A DNA stretch of 60,060 bases from an uncultured Prochlorococcus sp. Lineage in GTDB: Bacteria; Cyanobacteriota; Cyanobacteriia; PCC-6307; Cyanobiaceae. Each line of letters opens with the position of its first letter. The stretch's first letter is position 1. Where the stretch lies: contig CACGHD010000005.1 of assembly GCA_902572825.1 (NCBI GenBank), positions 1 to 60,060 of the forward strand, given 5' to 3'. The translations under genes and the position numbers were made by a program. Positions 41,211 through 50,460 of the stretch are shown here, piece after piece. A model generated the notes under the pieces. That model saw nothing but the letters and a program-made list of their open reading frames with translations. It had not been told where the DNA came from and made no database searches.

Positions 41211-41345
41211 ATGGATGAGCTTTCTGTATTGTCAATTTCGCTATCTATAGCTTCTTTAGGAATATTTTTTTTATTTTTCGCTTCAAATGATGATGATGAC
41301 CAAGATGGAGGTAAGTTAATTAAATCATTAGAAAGAATTAATTAA
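41211..41345 (+). CDS. 44-aa membrane microprotein with DDDDQDGG motif
   Basis: MDELSVLSISLSIASLGIFF helix followed by SNDDDDQDGGKLIKSLERIN. Shares the DDQDGG tail with 39891-40073. Confidence 0.55.
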   Translation: MDELSVLSISLSIASLGIFFLFFASNDDDDQDGGKLIKSLERIN

Positions 41346-41347
41346 TT

Positions 41348-41464
41348 TCAAGTAAATAAAACATTTAATAGAGATTTATAACCTATAAAGCCTGCATAAA
41401 TGCAGCTTAAAAAAATAACATAAACTTCCAATGTACCGAGTCTTTTTTTCTTTAATGTTTTCAT
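41348..41464 (-). CDS. 38-aa single-span membrane microprotein
   Basis: Basic start (MKTLKKKRLGTLE) and one helix (VYVIFLSCIYAGFIGY), then KSLLNVLFT. Convergent with 41211-41345, only 2 nt apart. Confidence 0.45.
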   Translation of the reverse strand: MKTLKKKRLGTLEVYVIFLSCIYAGFIGYKSLLNVLFT

Positions 41465-41541
41465 TGTTTTGAGTGTTTATAGTGTAATTTTATTTAATTT
41501 GATTTTTATTAACATGAGTATTTTTTACATTAACTCAGAGA

Positions 41542-42414
41542 TTAAAGAACTATTAATGTCAAGCCAAAAAATAAAAAACAAGTAAAAAATATTATTTTTT
41601 TGGTAATTTCTCTTTCCTCTGTCTTAGCAAAAAATAAGGAAATTACTGGAGATATGCTTAATAAAGCCCACCCTACTCCTATTGGAAGCGTTTTAAATAC
41701 AACTTGTTGCAGAAATATTCCTATATTTGTTCCAAGAAGTATTGAAATAAAAAATCTTTTTTGTTGTTTTTTGTCTATGCTTTTTAAGAAAAAATTAATC
41801 TTAAATCCTTTGAGACTAATTAAAAAAATTATTGCACCTAATAATCTTATTTCAGTTGTAAGGAAAGGAGATAAATTGCTTTGAAGGAAAACCATTCTTG
41901 ATAAAAGACCTCCAAGAACAGCACATAAAACTGAAAAAAAAGGAAAAGCAAAAATCTTAAAGTTATTTTTTTCTGAGAAAGAGGAGTTTTCCTCTTTAAA
42001 ATCGTTATCTTTTCTGAGAATTATGAATAGAGAAATAGTTACTATAATTATTCCAACCCATGATTTAGTTTTTAAATTTTCATTAATAAAAAATTCCCCT
42101 GATAAAGCTGCCATTAACGGAGAAAGAGTTTCTATAGATAAAGTTTTTCTTGTGCCAATTGTTTGTAGTGACTTTAAATAGAAAGTATCACCTAAACCAA
42201 TGCCTATTATTCCACTAATAAGTAGGATAAATATGTTTTTTACTTCAGCTGTAGAACTTATATTGATAAAAGCAGGTATAAAAATTAAAAAAGCTATTAT
42301 ATTTTTTATTAAATTAATATCTATTGATTTATATTTTTGAGTTTGCGAACGCCAAATAAAGCACGCATATGTCCAAGATGTAGCAGCTCCAAAAGCAGAA
42401 AGGATTCCAATCAA
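41542..42414 (-). CDS. EamA/DMT-superfamily transporter
   Basis: 290 aa with ten predicted membrane helices in two EamA-like halves; the first half has GIIGIGLGDTFYLKSLQ and TIGTRKTLSIETLSPLMAA, the second LLGTNIGIFLQQVVF and GVGWALLSISPVISLFFA. Likely a metabolite exporter; substrate unknown. Confidence 0.85.
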   Translation of the reverse strand: MIGILSAFGAATSWTYACFIWRSQTQKYKSIDINLIKNIIAFLIFIPAFINISSTAEVKNIFILLISGIIGIGLGDTFYLKSLQTIGTRKTLSIETLSPLMAALSGEFFINENLKTKSWVGIIIVTISLFIILRKDNDFKEENSSFSEKNNFKIFAFPFFSVLCAVLGGLLSRMVFLQSNLSPFLTTEIRLLGAIIFLISLKGFKINFFLKSIDKKQQKRFFISILLGTNIGIFLQQVVFKTLPIGVGWALLSISPVISLFFAKTEEREITKKIIFFTCFLFFGLTLIVL

Positions 42415-42435
42415 AACGAATAATTTTTAAAAATT

Positions 42436-42534
42436 TTATTTTATAAATTGAGTAAATGCTAAAAAGAATACATAAATAAGAATCAAAACCCCTGGCAAGT
42501 ACTGAATTAGTGATTTGAAATTATTTTTTTTCAT
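42436..42534 (-). CDS. 32-aa single-span membrane microprotein
   Basis: Basic start MKKNNFKSL, then IQYLPGVLILIYVFFLAF. Upstream of the transporter on the same strand (21 nt). Confidence 0.45.
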   Translation of the reverse strand: MKKNNFKSLIQYLPGVLILIYVFFLAFTQFIK

Positions 42535-42554
42535 ATTTTCTAAAATAGTTAATT

Positions 42555-42791
42555 TTAAACAGTTTTTTTATTAGTAGGGTACAAACTTTCTAACTTCTTT
42601 CTTCTTTGAACTTTCGCATTAATTCTTTCTTCTTTTTCTTTTTTCTTGATCTCATCATTTATCTTATTTTGTCTATATCCAAACCAAAGTAGAACCCAAA
42701 TAACAGAAGTTATCAAAAGAAGAGCAGTATATTGACCAGTCATAGGAAAACTGGCCTCAGAATATTTAACGTAAGAAAATAACAAACCCAT
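42555..42791 (-). CDS. Small membrane protein with charged helix
   Basis: 78 aa: FPMTGQYTALLLITSVIWVL membrane segment, then a Lys/Glu-rich helix (RQNKINDEIKKKEKEERINA). First gene of a short minus-strand run to the transporter. Unknown. Confidence 0.6.
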   Translation of the reverse strand: MGLLFSYVKYSEASFPMTGQYTALLLITSVIWVLLWFGYRQNKINDEIKKKEKEERINAKVQRRKKLESLYPTNKKTV

Positions 42792-42976
42792 TTAATTAAC
42801 TTAAAGCATAAAAATAACGAATGTGTAGATTTTTCTAGAAATTTAAAAATTAGCGAATCGTAGCTATTTATTATGTAGATTTAGAGTTTTATATTTATTT
42901 TTTTATGGTTTTTGGACTAATTTTTCTTTATAACTACTTGCTATTATCAGATTGAAGCATATTAAATAATAAGTTT

Positions 42977-44221
42977 TTGGAACCTTTTGATTTAGCAGTT
43001 GTTGGAGGCGGAGCAGCCGGTTTTATGACAGCAATAACTGCTGCTGAAAATGGAGTAAAAAGAATAATAATTCTTGAAGGAACTTCAAAACTTATGGAGA
43101 AAGTAAGGATTAGTGGAGGGGGAAGATGTAACGTGACTAATGCGACATGGATACCGAATGAACTAGTTGAGAATTATCCCAGAGGTGGAATTCAGCTCTT
43201 GGAATCATTTAATCGTTTTGCTGCTGGAGATGTATATGATTGGTTTGAGAAAAAAGGGTTAAAATTAAAAATTGAGGAAGATCTAAGAGTTTTCCCAGTA
43301 TCTAATTCTTCTTCAGATGTTATTGATTGTTTGAGAAAAAGTGCTTTATCAAAAAACGTAGAGATATTAACAAAATTTTTTGTAAAAGAAATTTCAAAAA
43401 CTCCAGATAATATATTCAATATTTCTAGTCTTAAAAAAGAAAAGGTAACTGCAAAAAATATTATTCTTTCAACTGGAGGTAATCCAAGCGGATATAAATT
43501 AGCTCAAAATCTTGGACACACTATTATTAAACCTGTGCCATCGCTTTTTACTTTTTCTACAAAAGAACCAAATTTGGATGAATGTAGTGGGGTATCGATA
43601 AAGGGCGTAGATATAGAAATTAAATTAAACAATAAGAATTTTCAAAATAGAGGCGATTTACTAATAACACATTGGGGGTTTAGTGGGCCAGCAGTATTAA
43701 AAATTTCATCAATTGCAGCAAGGGAACTTTATAGCCAAAAATATAAATTTAATCTAATCATTAAATGGTCTTCTTTAAGTTATAAGGAGTTAAAAGAAAA
43801 AGTTAATTATTTTAGATTAAATAAAGGCAAGGTGAATCTTATTAATAGTAGACCTGTTCCACTTTTAACAAAAAGATTATGGATTTTTTTATTAAAGAAA
43901 ATAGGTATTGATCAAGAGAAAAAGTGGGCTGATTTACTGGCGGATGAAAGAGAGAAAATGATAAATACTCTAATGAGGGATAAATATATAATTTCGGGCA
44001 AAGGTCCATTTGGAGAGGAATTTGTTACTTCCGGAGGCGTAAAAATTAATGAGGTTAATTTTAAAAGTATGGAGAGCTTAATTTGTCCAGGGTTATTTTT
44101 TTCTGGAGAAGTTTTGGATGTTGATGGGATCACTGGTGGATTTAATTTTCAACATTGTTGGACAAGTGGATGGATTGCTGGGATGGCAGTATCAAAGTTA
44201 AATCAATCAATAATAAATTAA
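42977..44221 (+). CDS. HI0933/YhiN-family flavoprotein
   Basis: 414 aa FAD-dependent oxidoreductase-like protein with the family's motifs: DLAVVGGGAAGFMTAITAAE dinucleotide fold, KVRISGGGRCNVTNA, STGGNPSGYKLAQ, GFSGPAVLKIS and, near the end, GEVLDVDGITGGFNFQ. Start TTG at 42977. Activity of the family is poorly defined; no redox partner is encoded nearby. Confidence 0.88.
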   Translation: MEPFDLAVVGGGAAGFMTAITAAENGVKRIIILEGTSKLMEKVRISGGGRCNVTNATWIPNELVENYPRGGIQLLESFNRFAAGDVYDWFEKKGLKLKIEEDLRVFPVSNSSSDVIDCLRKSALSKNVEILTKFFVKEISKTPDNIFNISSLKKEKVTAKNIILSTGGNPSGYKLAQNLGHTIIKPVPSLFTFSTKEPNLDECSGVSIKGVDIEIKLNNKNFQNRGDLLITHWGFSGPAVLKISSIAARELYSQKYKFNLIIKWSSLSYKELKEKVNYFRLNKGKVNLINSRPVPLLTKRLWIFLLKKIGIDQEKKWADLLADEREKMINTLMRDKYIISGKGPFGEEFVTSGGVKINEVNFKSMESLICPGLFFSGEVLDVDGITGGFNFQHCWTSGWIAGMAVSKLNQSIIN

Positions 44222-44340
44222 TAAGTAATAAATCAGTAAGTAACAATTCAATAAGTTTATCTTTTTTTTATTAAGTATTAGACGGAAAAAGTTTTTTGGA
44301 GAAACTTTAATTTTAAAGTTTTAATTATTGGTGAAGATTA

Positions 44341-45090
44341 ATGCAGAATCTTGTATCAAAAAAAGAAGAAGAGGAAAGAAGATTAAAAGCTTTAGCAGAA
44401 TATAGGATTTTGGGAACCAAGCCAGAATCATGTTATGACGATATTACAAAAATTGCTGCTACAACCTGTAATGTGCCTATTTCTTTAATGACTTTGGTAG
44501 ACAAAGATAGACAATGGTTTAAATCCAAAATAGGACTTCAAATATCAGAAACTAGAAGAGATTGGTCTTTTTGTACTCATGCAATAAAAGAAAATAGTCC
44601 ATTAATTATTCATGATGCTTTCCAAGATGAAAGATTTATAAATAATCCATTGGTAACTGGAGATCCAAAGATTCGTTTTTATGCAGGGTTTCCCCTTAGA
44701 AATAGTGATGGTAATAAGCTTGGAACTCTGTGTGTGATAGACAGAAAGCCAGGAAATCTTACTACACAACAATTTAACATTATGGAATTATTGTCCAAGC
44801 AAATAGTTTCATTTTTAGAGCTTAGAAAAAAGTCATTAAATTTGCTAGATGCTTTATCTAATTTGCATAAACAGGAAGGAATTTTATCTGTATGTTCATA
44901 TTGCAGAGAAGTCAAAAATAAGGAAGGCGATTGGATGCATTTAGAAAAATATCTTTCGAAAATTAGTGATATTAGATTCAGTCATGGGGTTTGTGATAAT
45001 TGTATGGAAAAACATTTCCCAGATGTAATCGAAGTGTGGAATAAAAAGGAATTTTTTGAAGATGGTCAAAAAAGGTTTTTAGAGTCCTAA
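44341..45090 (+). CDS. GAF-domain signalling-type protein
   Basis: 249 aa. Residues ~25-165 are a GAF domain (NVPISLMTLVDKDRQWFKSK, SFCTHAI, PLIIHDAFQDERFINNPLV, FYAGFPLRNSDGNKLGTLCV). The C-terminal ~55 residues form the CSYC...GVCDNC motif that follows GAF or PAS domains in some bacterial sensors and may bind zinc. No output kinase or cyclase, so it may act through protein contacts. Confidence 0.85.
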   Translation: MQNLVSKKEEEERRLKALAEYRILGTKPESCYDDITKIAATTCNVPISLMTLVDKDRQWFKSKIGLQISETRRDWSFCTHAIKENSPLIIHDAFQDERFINNPLVTGDPKIRFYAGFPLRNSDGNKLGTLCVIDRKPGNLTTQQFNIMELLSKQIVSFLELRKKSLNLLDALSNLHKQEGILSVCSYCREVKNKEGDWMHLEKYLSKISDIRFSHGVCDNCMEKHFPDVIEVWNKKEFFEDGQKRFLES

Positions 45091-45178
45091 AGTCAGTAAC
45101 TTGCTTTTTATTGTTTAATCTATTTTCTAAACAAATTCTTTATTTGGTGGTTAGCATTATGTTAAATTTTATTAGAAA

Positions 45179-45664
45179 ATGTTGTTAGGAACTTTATTAA
45201 CGGGTGAAATTGCTAAAAGTGCATTAGTAGCATATGTTCATTATTTAGGAATTATATTGTGTTTCGGTTCTCTTTTATTTGAAAGATTGACTCTCAAAGT
45301 AGGACTTAATAGAAATGAGACGATTTCAATGATAATTGCAGATGTGGTCTATGGTTTGGCAGGAGTTGCAATATTGGTTACTGGGATTTTGCGTGTTAAG
45401 TATTTTGGTCAAGGAGGTGATTTTTATACAGGTAATCCTGTTTTTTGGATAAAAGTTTCTCTTTACATTCTGGTGGGATTACTTTCTTTATATCCAACAA
45501 CAACCTATATCTTATGGGCTATTCCATTAAGTAAAAATAAATTACCTGAAATATCAGAAAATCTAGTTAAGAGGTTCCGACTAATCATTACTACTGAATT
45601 AGTGGGCTTTGCAACAATACCTTTCTTTGCCACTCTTATGGCTAGAGGTGTTGGTTTAGGTTGA
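45179..45664 (+). CDS. DUF2214 family membrane protein
   Basis: 161 aa, four predicted membrane spans: ALVAYVHYLGIILCFGSLLF, IADVVYGLAGVAILVTGILR, FWIKVSLYILVGLLSLYPT, ELVGFATIPFFATLMARGVG. Conserved His and Arg residues recall the family. Function unknown. It overlaps the DUF1643 gene by 4 nt. Confidence 0.85.
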   Translation: MLLGTLLTGEIAKSALVAYVHYLGIILCFGSLLFERLTLKVGLNRNETISMIIADVVYGLAGVAILVTGILRVKYFGQGGDFYTGNPVFWIKVSLYILVGLLSLYPTTTYILWAIPLSKNKLPEISENLVKRFRLIITTELVGFATIPFFATLMARGVGLG

Positions 45665-46197
45665 ATAATTTATTTCTTGAAAGAAATTGTTTAATAAGTG
45701 CTAACAAACTATATAGATGGAGTTTAAGTTATAAGATTTCTAAATCTAAAAAAGAGATTATCTTTATTGGTTTAAATCCCTCATTATCGGATGAAGTTTT
45801 CTTAGACAACACAACAAAAAAGATAATCAAAATTTCGAAAAACAATAATTACGGCAAAGTAAAATTAATAAATCTATTTGCTCTTATTTCAAGCAAACCA
45901 GAAAAACTTTTTAAACATAAAAACCCTGTGGGTTATCTAAACAATAGTCATATTTATAAAAACTTAGAACACTGGGCTGAAAGTAAAAATTGTGATTTAT
46001 GGTTAGGTTGGGGTAACAAAGGTAAATTTCTAAATAGAAATAAAAGAATATCAAAAAAAATAATGCAATATAACTCAATTAGGAAAAATAATTTTGCTAA
46101 TCCTCTTGGACCGCTTTTAATTAAGAAAACAATCAAAGATAATCCAATACACCCTCTATATTGTTCTGATAATTCCATCCTCCAATCTTATTTTTAG
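45661..46197 (+). CDS. DUF1643 family protein
   Basis: 178 aa, TTG start inside the previous stop (TTGA). Family motifs: FIGLNPSLSDEVFLDNTTKK, VKLINLFALISSKP, DLWLGWGNKG and NPLGPLLI. A small nucleotide-hydrolase-like fold of unknown role. Confidence 0.8.
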   Translation: MNNLFLERNCLISANKLYRWSLSYKISKSKKEIIFIGLNPSLSDEVFLDNTTKKIIKISKNNNYGKVKLINLFALISSKPEKLFKHKNPVGYLNNSHIYKNLEHWAESKNCDLWLGWGNKGKFLNRNKRISKKIMQYNSIRKNNFANPLGPLLIKKTIKDNPIHPLYCSDNSILQSYF

Positions 46198-46279
46198 GCA
46201 GTAAGGCTAAAATGTAAACCAGTATTTTTAGCTATTCCATTAAATATGTGTTAATTTCTATTTGTTAAGTTAACCTAAT

Positions 46280-46408
46280 ATGAAAATTTCAAAGCAATTA
46301 AATAAACTAAAAAACTTGAATGTTGAGGCAGAAAAATGTTCTACAAGAGAAGAAGCAAAAAAAATAATTAATAAAGCAAATAAAGCACAAAGTAAAATCA
46401 ACAAATAA
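46280..46408 (+). CDS. 42-aa basic microprotein
   Basis: MKISKQLNKLKNLNVEAEKC, then TREEAKKIINKANKAQSKIN. Lysine-rich helix; soluble. Unknown. Confidence 0.55.
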   Translation: MKISKQLNKLKNLNVEAEKCSTREEAKKIINKANKAQSKINK

Positions 46409-46494
46409 ATTAAAAGTAATTTCGCTTATTCATAATTTATAATTTCAAAAATATTGAATTTAAACAAATACACTATATTTATTTCTTAGTATTT

Positions 46495-47226
46495 ATGTCT
46501 TTGAAAATAATTAAAATAAGGAAATCGCAAGAAAGATTTAGATCGACTAGAGAATGGCTAAATTCGATGCATTCATTTTCTTTCGCAGAGCATAGAGATC
46601 CAAAATGGGATAATTTTGGGAAAATTAGAGTAATAAACGAAGATATTATTTCTCCTAATGCAGGATTTAATACACATTCTCATGCAAATATGGAAATAAT
46701 TACTGTCGTAACAAAAGGAGCAATTACTCATAAAGACTCTTTAAACAATCTTGGAAAAATTCGCAAAGATGAAGTACAAGTTATGTCTGCAGGTACTGGA
46801 ATCTCTCATAGCGAGAAGAATGAAGAAAATGAGCACTGTAAGTTGTTCCAGATTTGGATTTACCCTCAAAAAGAAAATATCAAACCTCGATATGATCAAA
46901 TTTCATTAAATGAAAAGTTGTGGGACAATCTTATTTTTAATTACAAAGACGTTAAAAATAATAAGCTTTTTCTAAATCAAAGTATCTCTTTATGGCGTTG
47001 TAAATATAAGCCAATTAAAGAAAAAAAATTGCCATTAAAAATCGATAAATATAATTGGATACAAATAATAGAAGGTAATCTTTTATTAAAAAGTAAAGAC
47101 TCTAGTTCAAATATATTCCTCGAATCTGGAGATGGCTTGGGTTTTGAAGTTGATTATTATGATGATGTCTCTATAGATACTGAAAAAGACTTAGATTTTC
47201 TCTTATTTTCGATGCCTTCCTTATAA
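46495..47226 (+). CDS. Pirin family protein
   Basis: 243 aa bicupin. The N-terminal cupin keeps the metal ligands (SFSFAEHRDPKWDNFG, FNTHSHANMEIITVV, GTGISHSEKNEENEH); the C-terminal cupin is degenerate. Bacterial pirins act as quercetinase-like or regulatory proteins; role here unknown. Confidence 0.88.
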   Translation: MSLKIIKIRKSQERFRSTREWLNSMHSFSFAEHRDPKWDNFGKIRVINEDIISPNAGFNTHSHANMEIITVVTKGAITHKDSLNNLGKIRKDEVQVMSAGTGISHSEKNEENEHCKLFQIWIYPQKENIKPRYDQISLNEKLWDNLIFNYKDVKNNKLFLNQSISLWRCKYKPIKEKKLPLKIDKYNWIQIIEGNLLLKSKDSSSNIFLESGDGLGFEVDYYDDVSIDTEKDLDFLLFSMPSL

Positions 47227-47240
47227 TTTTTCTGTTACTT

Positions 47241-47555
47241 TTACCCATCAACTCCTTTATTAAATGCATTTAAGGCTTGCAAAGCCATATTAAGGTGAAC
47301 TTCCATAGCACCAAGTGCAATTAAAGAATTTGGTGATTTATCTTTAAGTAAAGTCTCTTTTCTTTTTGATAACTCATTAACTACCTTTTTAGTTGAAGCT
47401 TCCCAATTGTTTATTAACTCTTCAAATTCTCTTTTTTCAGGGCTTTCTATTTCTGCTAATTCATCAGAAAAATGAGCATCTTTTTGAGCCTTAAGCATCA
47501 AGTAACTTAATTTTTTATGACTTATTGCCTGAGGTAAATTGTTAGATTCACTCAT
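47241..47555 (-). CDS. Hypothetical helical protein
   Basis: 104 aa, acidic and helical throughout: SHKKLSYLMLKAQKDAHFSD, FEELINNWEASTKKVVNELS, LIALGAMEVHLNMALQALNA. Conserved-type picocyanobacterial protein; no domain known to me. Confidence 0.6.
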   Translation of the reverse strand: MSESNNLPQAISHKKLSYLMLKAQKDAHFSDELAEIESPEKREFEELINNWEASTKKVVNELSKRKETLLKDKSPNSLIALGAMEVHLNMALQALNAFNKGVDG

Positions 47556-47640
47556 TGCTAGTATTTATTTATAGTCAAAATCTAACTAATCAAGTGAATA
47601 TTTGCTAGGGGGTAAACGGTTGTGATGACCGACCTGAAAA

Positions 47641-49071
47641 TTATGAAATGATACTTGAACAAAAAATGGATTTATTAACCTTTAATTTTTGACTTATTAG
47701 TTTCTTGAAATAATCTCCACGCTCTTCATAATTTTTAAATTGATCAAAACTAGAGCATGAAGGTGAGAATAATAATGTTCCAACCCTATTATTTTGTAAA
47801 TAATCAAAAACAAAATTTAAAAGCTCTTTTAAATCTGAAAATACAAAAATATTTTTTTTAAATCCTTCATTAATAAGCGCCATTTTTAGGACTTTTGAGC
47901 TTTCTCCAAAAAGGAAAACACATTTTGCTTTTTTCTTTAAAACTTTTATCCACGCACTATATTCATTGCTTTTTAATCTACCCCCAGCAATGATTATTAT
48001 TTGACCTTTAATTGAACTTATTCCCGCAATAGATGAGTCGAAATTTGTAGCTTTACTATCATTAATGATTTCCATATCATTATTTTTATAAATTGTTTCC
48101 ATCCTATGGGGTAATTGTTTGTAATTAGATAAAGAATCTTTAATCTTCTTGCCAGATAATCCAACTTTTCTTGCTGCTGCGATTACCAATAAAAGATTTT
48201 GAAGATTATGCATTCCTTTTAAAGTAAAATGATCAAGTTTGAATAATTTCTTCCCTTTCTCAACAATGTAAGCTTGATCATCAATCCAATAATCGCAATG
48301 GATAAAATTTGATTTATCGAAACTAGTTGTTATCCAAACCCCTCTTGATAGCGAACTGTAGTGATTTCTAAGGTTTTTATCGTCATAATTATAAATTCTA
48401 AAATCAGATTTTTCTAACAAGCTTTTTTTTATGTTGAAATAGTTTTCAAGTGTTTTATGTCTTTCAAGATGATCTTCTGTGAAGGTTGTCCATATTCCAA
48501 TATTAGGTTTTACTTCTGGAGATATTTCTATTTGATAACTGCTTAATTCAGCTACAACCCAATCAATTTTTTCATGTTTTTTGGAGTGAGCATATTTGCA
48601 TAAAGGTGTACCAATATTTCCAGCAAAAGGAGCATATAATCCAGTATCGCAGAGTATATGGCTTAGTAGATGAGTAACAGTAGTCTTGCCATTAGTGCCA
48701 GTAATACCTATCCAATTTGTGTCTTTTAAAATTTCCCATGCAACATTAATTTCTCCAATTACTTTAATTCCCTTTTTTTTTAATTCAATAATAGTTATAT
48801 GGTCATAAGGTATTGATGGACTTACAACAACAGATTCGATCTCTTTCAAAAAAGGTTGAATTTCTTCAAATACAAATTCTTTATTTAGAGAAACTATGAT
48901 ATTAAGCTCTTCTAATGCTGTTTTTCTTTCTAAGAATTCTATCCCATCTTTACTTTCCCAAACAATTACTCTCTTATTGATGCTTCTCAAATACTTGGCA
49001 GCCCAAAATCCAGATTTGCCTAATCCTATTACAAGATTAATATTTCTTTTACTTGAATAATTATCTATCAT
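47641..49071 (-). CDS. murD: UDP-N-acetylmuramoylalanine--D-glutamate ligase
   Basis: Adds D-Glu to UDP-MurNAc-Ala in peptidoglycan synthesis. 476 aa from [16 protein letters not shown]; a TTG 16 codons upstream is less likely. ATP-binding P-loop [42 protein letters not shown] and [15 protein letters not shown] are all present. Length normal for MurD. Confidence 0.93.
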   Translation of the reverse strand: MIDNYSSKRNINLVIGLGKSGFWAAKYLRSINKRVIVWESKDGIEFLERKTALEELNIIVSLNKEFVFEEIQPFLKEIESVVVSPSIPYDHITIIELKKKGIKVIGEINVAWEILKDTNWIGITGTNGKTTVTHLLSHILCDTGLYAPFAGNIGTPLCKYAHSKKHEKIDWVVAELSSYQIEISPEVKPNIGIWTTFTEDHLERHKTLENYFNIKKSLLEKSDFRIYNYDDKNLRNHYSSLSRGVWITTSFDKSNFIHCDYWIDDQAYIVEKGKKLFKLDHFTLKGMHNLQNLLLVIAAARKVGLSGKKIKDSLSNYKQLPHRMETIYKNNDMEIINDSKATNFDSSIAGISSIKGQIIIIAGGRLKSNEYSAWIKVLKKKAKCVFLFGESSKVLKMALINEGFKKNIFVFSDLKELLNFVFDYLQNNRVGTLLFSPSCSSFDQFKNYEERGDYFKKLISQKLKVNKSIFCSSIIS

Positions 49072-49171
49072 TAAATTTATAATTGCATTTATATTAATTG
49101 TGTTTAAAGGGTAATTCAATCATGAGATTTTTCTTCAGTATTTATAGTATTCGCCCATGAAAAGTTAATTA

Positions 49172-49438
49172 ATGGAAGATAATACTGCAAAATATTGGTT
49201 CTCTTGGTTTTATGAAAAGTGGGAGAAAAATTCTCCGGGTGAATTAATTGAACAGGGTTTAACTCCGTCTCAGATTGCTGAGCGCTTTGTTAATGAAAAC
49301 CATGATAGTTTTATTCAATTGTCAAAAAAAATTGATGAAAAAAATTATGATGCCTTAATAGAATTTATGAAACTCTCAGAGAGTGAATTACATATCTTGA
49401 AGTATTTTCTAAAGTTAGTAAAAATGAAAAATTTATAA
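49172..49438 (+). CDS. Hypothetical helical protein, paralog of 38384-38710
   Basis: 88 aa: WFSWFYEKWEKNSPGELIEQ, TPSQIAERFVNENHD, EKNYDALIEFMKLSESELHI. Convergent with the SDR gene, overlapping by 6 nt. Function unknown. Confidence 0.65.
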   Translation: MEDNTAKYWFSWFYEKWEKNSPGELIEQGLTPSQIAERFVNENHDSFIQLSKKIDEKNYDALIEFMKLSESELHILKYFLKLVKMKNL

Positions 49439-50362
49439 GTAGTTTTTAAGTATTTCGAGGCTTTTTCCCCATAAATTTTTTCTTTCTTTTTTGTTCATGG
49501 CGAAAGGAGAAGTAGGGGATAGTTTTGGATGACCTCTGAAATTAAATCTAGGACCATAATGATCACCGCCTCTTGCGTCTGGTGAAGTAGCTGCAAAAAG
49601 CTGAGGTAAAGCACCCATCTCAGCAGTTTGGAAAATAGGACTAAATAATTCCAATGAGAATGTTTCTAATGGACCAGGGTTAGGTTTTTGAGCAGTAAAG
49701 AGATTTGTTTTTGCAATTCCTGGGTGAGCAGCTAAAGAAAGTATATTTTTGTGCTTTAAGTTTTCATTTAGTTCCAAAGCAAACATTACATTTGCCAATT
49801 TGCTATTGGAGTAAGATTCCCATTTGTTGTAATAGTTCTCTGCTTTCAGATTTTTCCAACCAACTTTGCCAAAAAATTGCGCTCCGGAAGTCACCGTCAC
49901 TATTCTAGATTCTTCTTTTTTTTCAATAATTGGAAGTAGCTTTAGAGTCAAAAGCATGTGAGCTAGATGATTAACTGCAAATTGTATTTCATATCCTTGT
50001 GCACTAAGAGTTTTAGGCGGATGCATAATGCCTGCATTATTGACTAGTAAATCCAAATTTTCAAAATTATCAAAAATTTTGGACTGAACTTCAACAATAT
50101 TTTTTAAATCTGATAAATCTAATTCTAAAGGTGTAAATAATCCTTCAGGATTAAGACCTTTAAGTTTTTTGATAGTTTGATTGGCTTTTTCAAGCGATCT
50201 ACAAGCTATAACAACATGAGCATTTTTTTCTGCTAAGGCCTTTGCAGTGTAGTATCCAAGACCACTATTCGCACCAGTAATTAGCGCTGTTTTGCCTGTA
50301 AGGTTTGGAATATTAGATGTTTCCCAGTTAGAGATTTTAGGTCTTGAAATAGTGGCAGTCAT
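49433..50362 (-). CDS. Short-chain dehydrogenase, protochlorophyllide-reductase/retinol-dehydrogenase-like
   Basis: 309 aa classical SDR: NAD(P) motif TGANSGLGYYTA (~30), NNAGIMHPP, active-site Tyr/Lys in SYSNSKLANVM (YSNSK) and PGIAKTNL. It resembles the WWOX/RDH group that is often annotated as light-dependent protochlorophyllide-reductase-like; true POR identity is doubtful because POR cysteines are not evident. Confidence 0.85.
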   Translation of the reverse strand: MTATISRPKISNWETSNIPNLTGKTALITGANSGLGYYTAKALAEKNAHVVIACRSLEKANQTIKKLKGLNPEGLFTPLELDLSDLKNIVEVQSKIFDNFENLDLLVNNAGIMHPPKTLSAQGYEIQFAVNHLAHMLLTLKLLPIIEKKEESRIVTVTSGAQFFGKVGWKNLKAENYYNKWESYSNSKLANVMFALELNENLKHKNILSLAAHPGIAKTNLFTAQKPNPGPLETFSLELFSPIFQTAEMGALPQLFAATSPDARGGDHYGPRFNFRGHPKLSPTSPFAMNKKERKNLWGKSLEILKNYL

Positions 50363-50460
50363 TTAGTAATCCTGCAAATTGTTTTGGAATTAAACCAAAA
50401 TTTAATTACTTTTCTACTTTAAATACAGGAAGTCAGTATCGTGAGCTCTTATTGAAGGTA

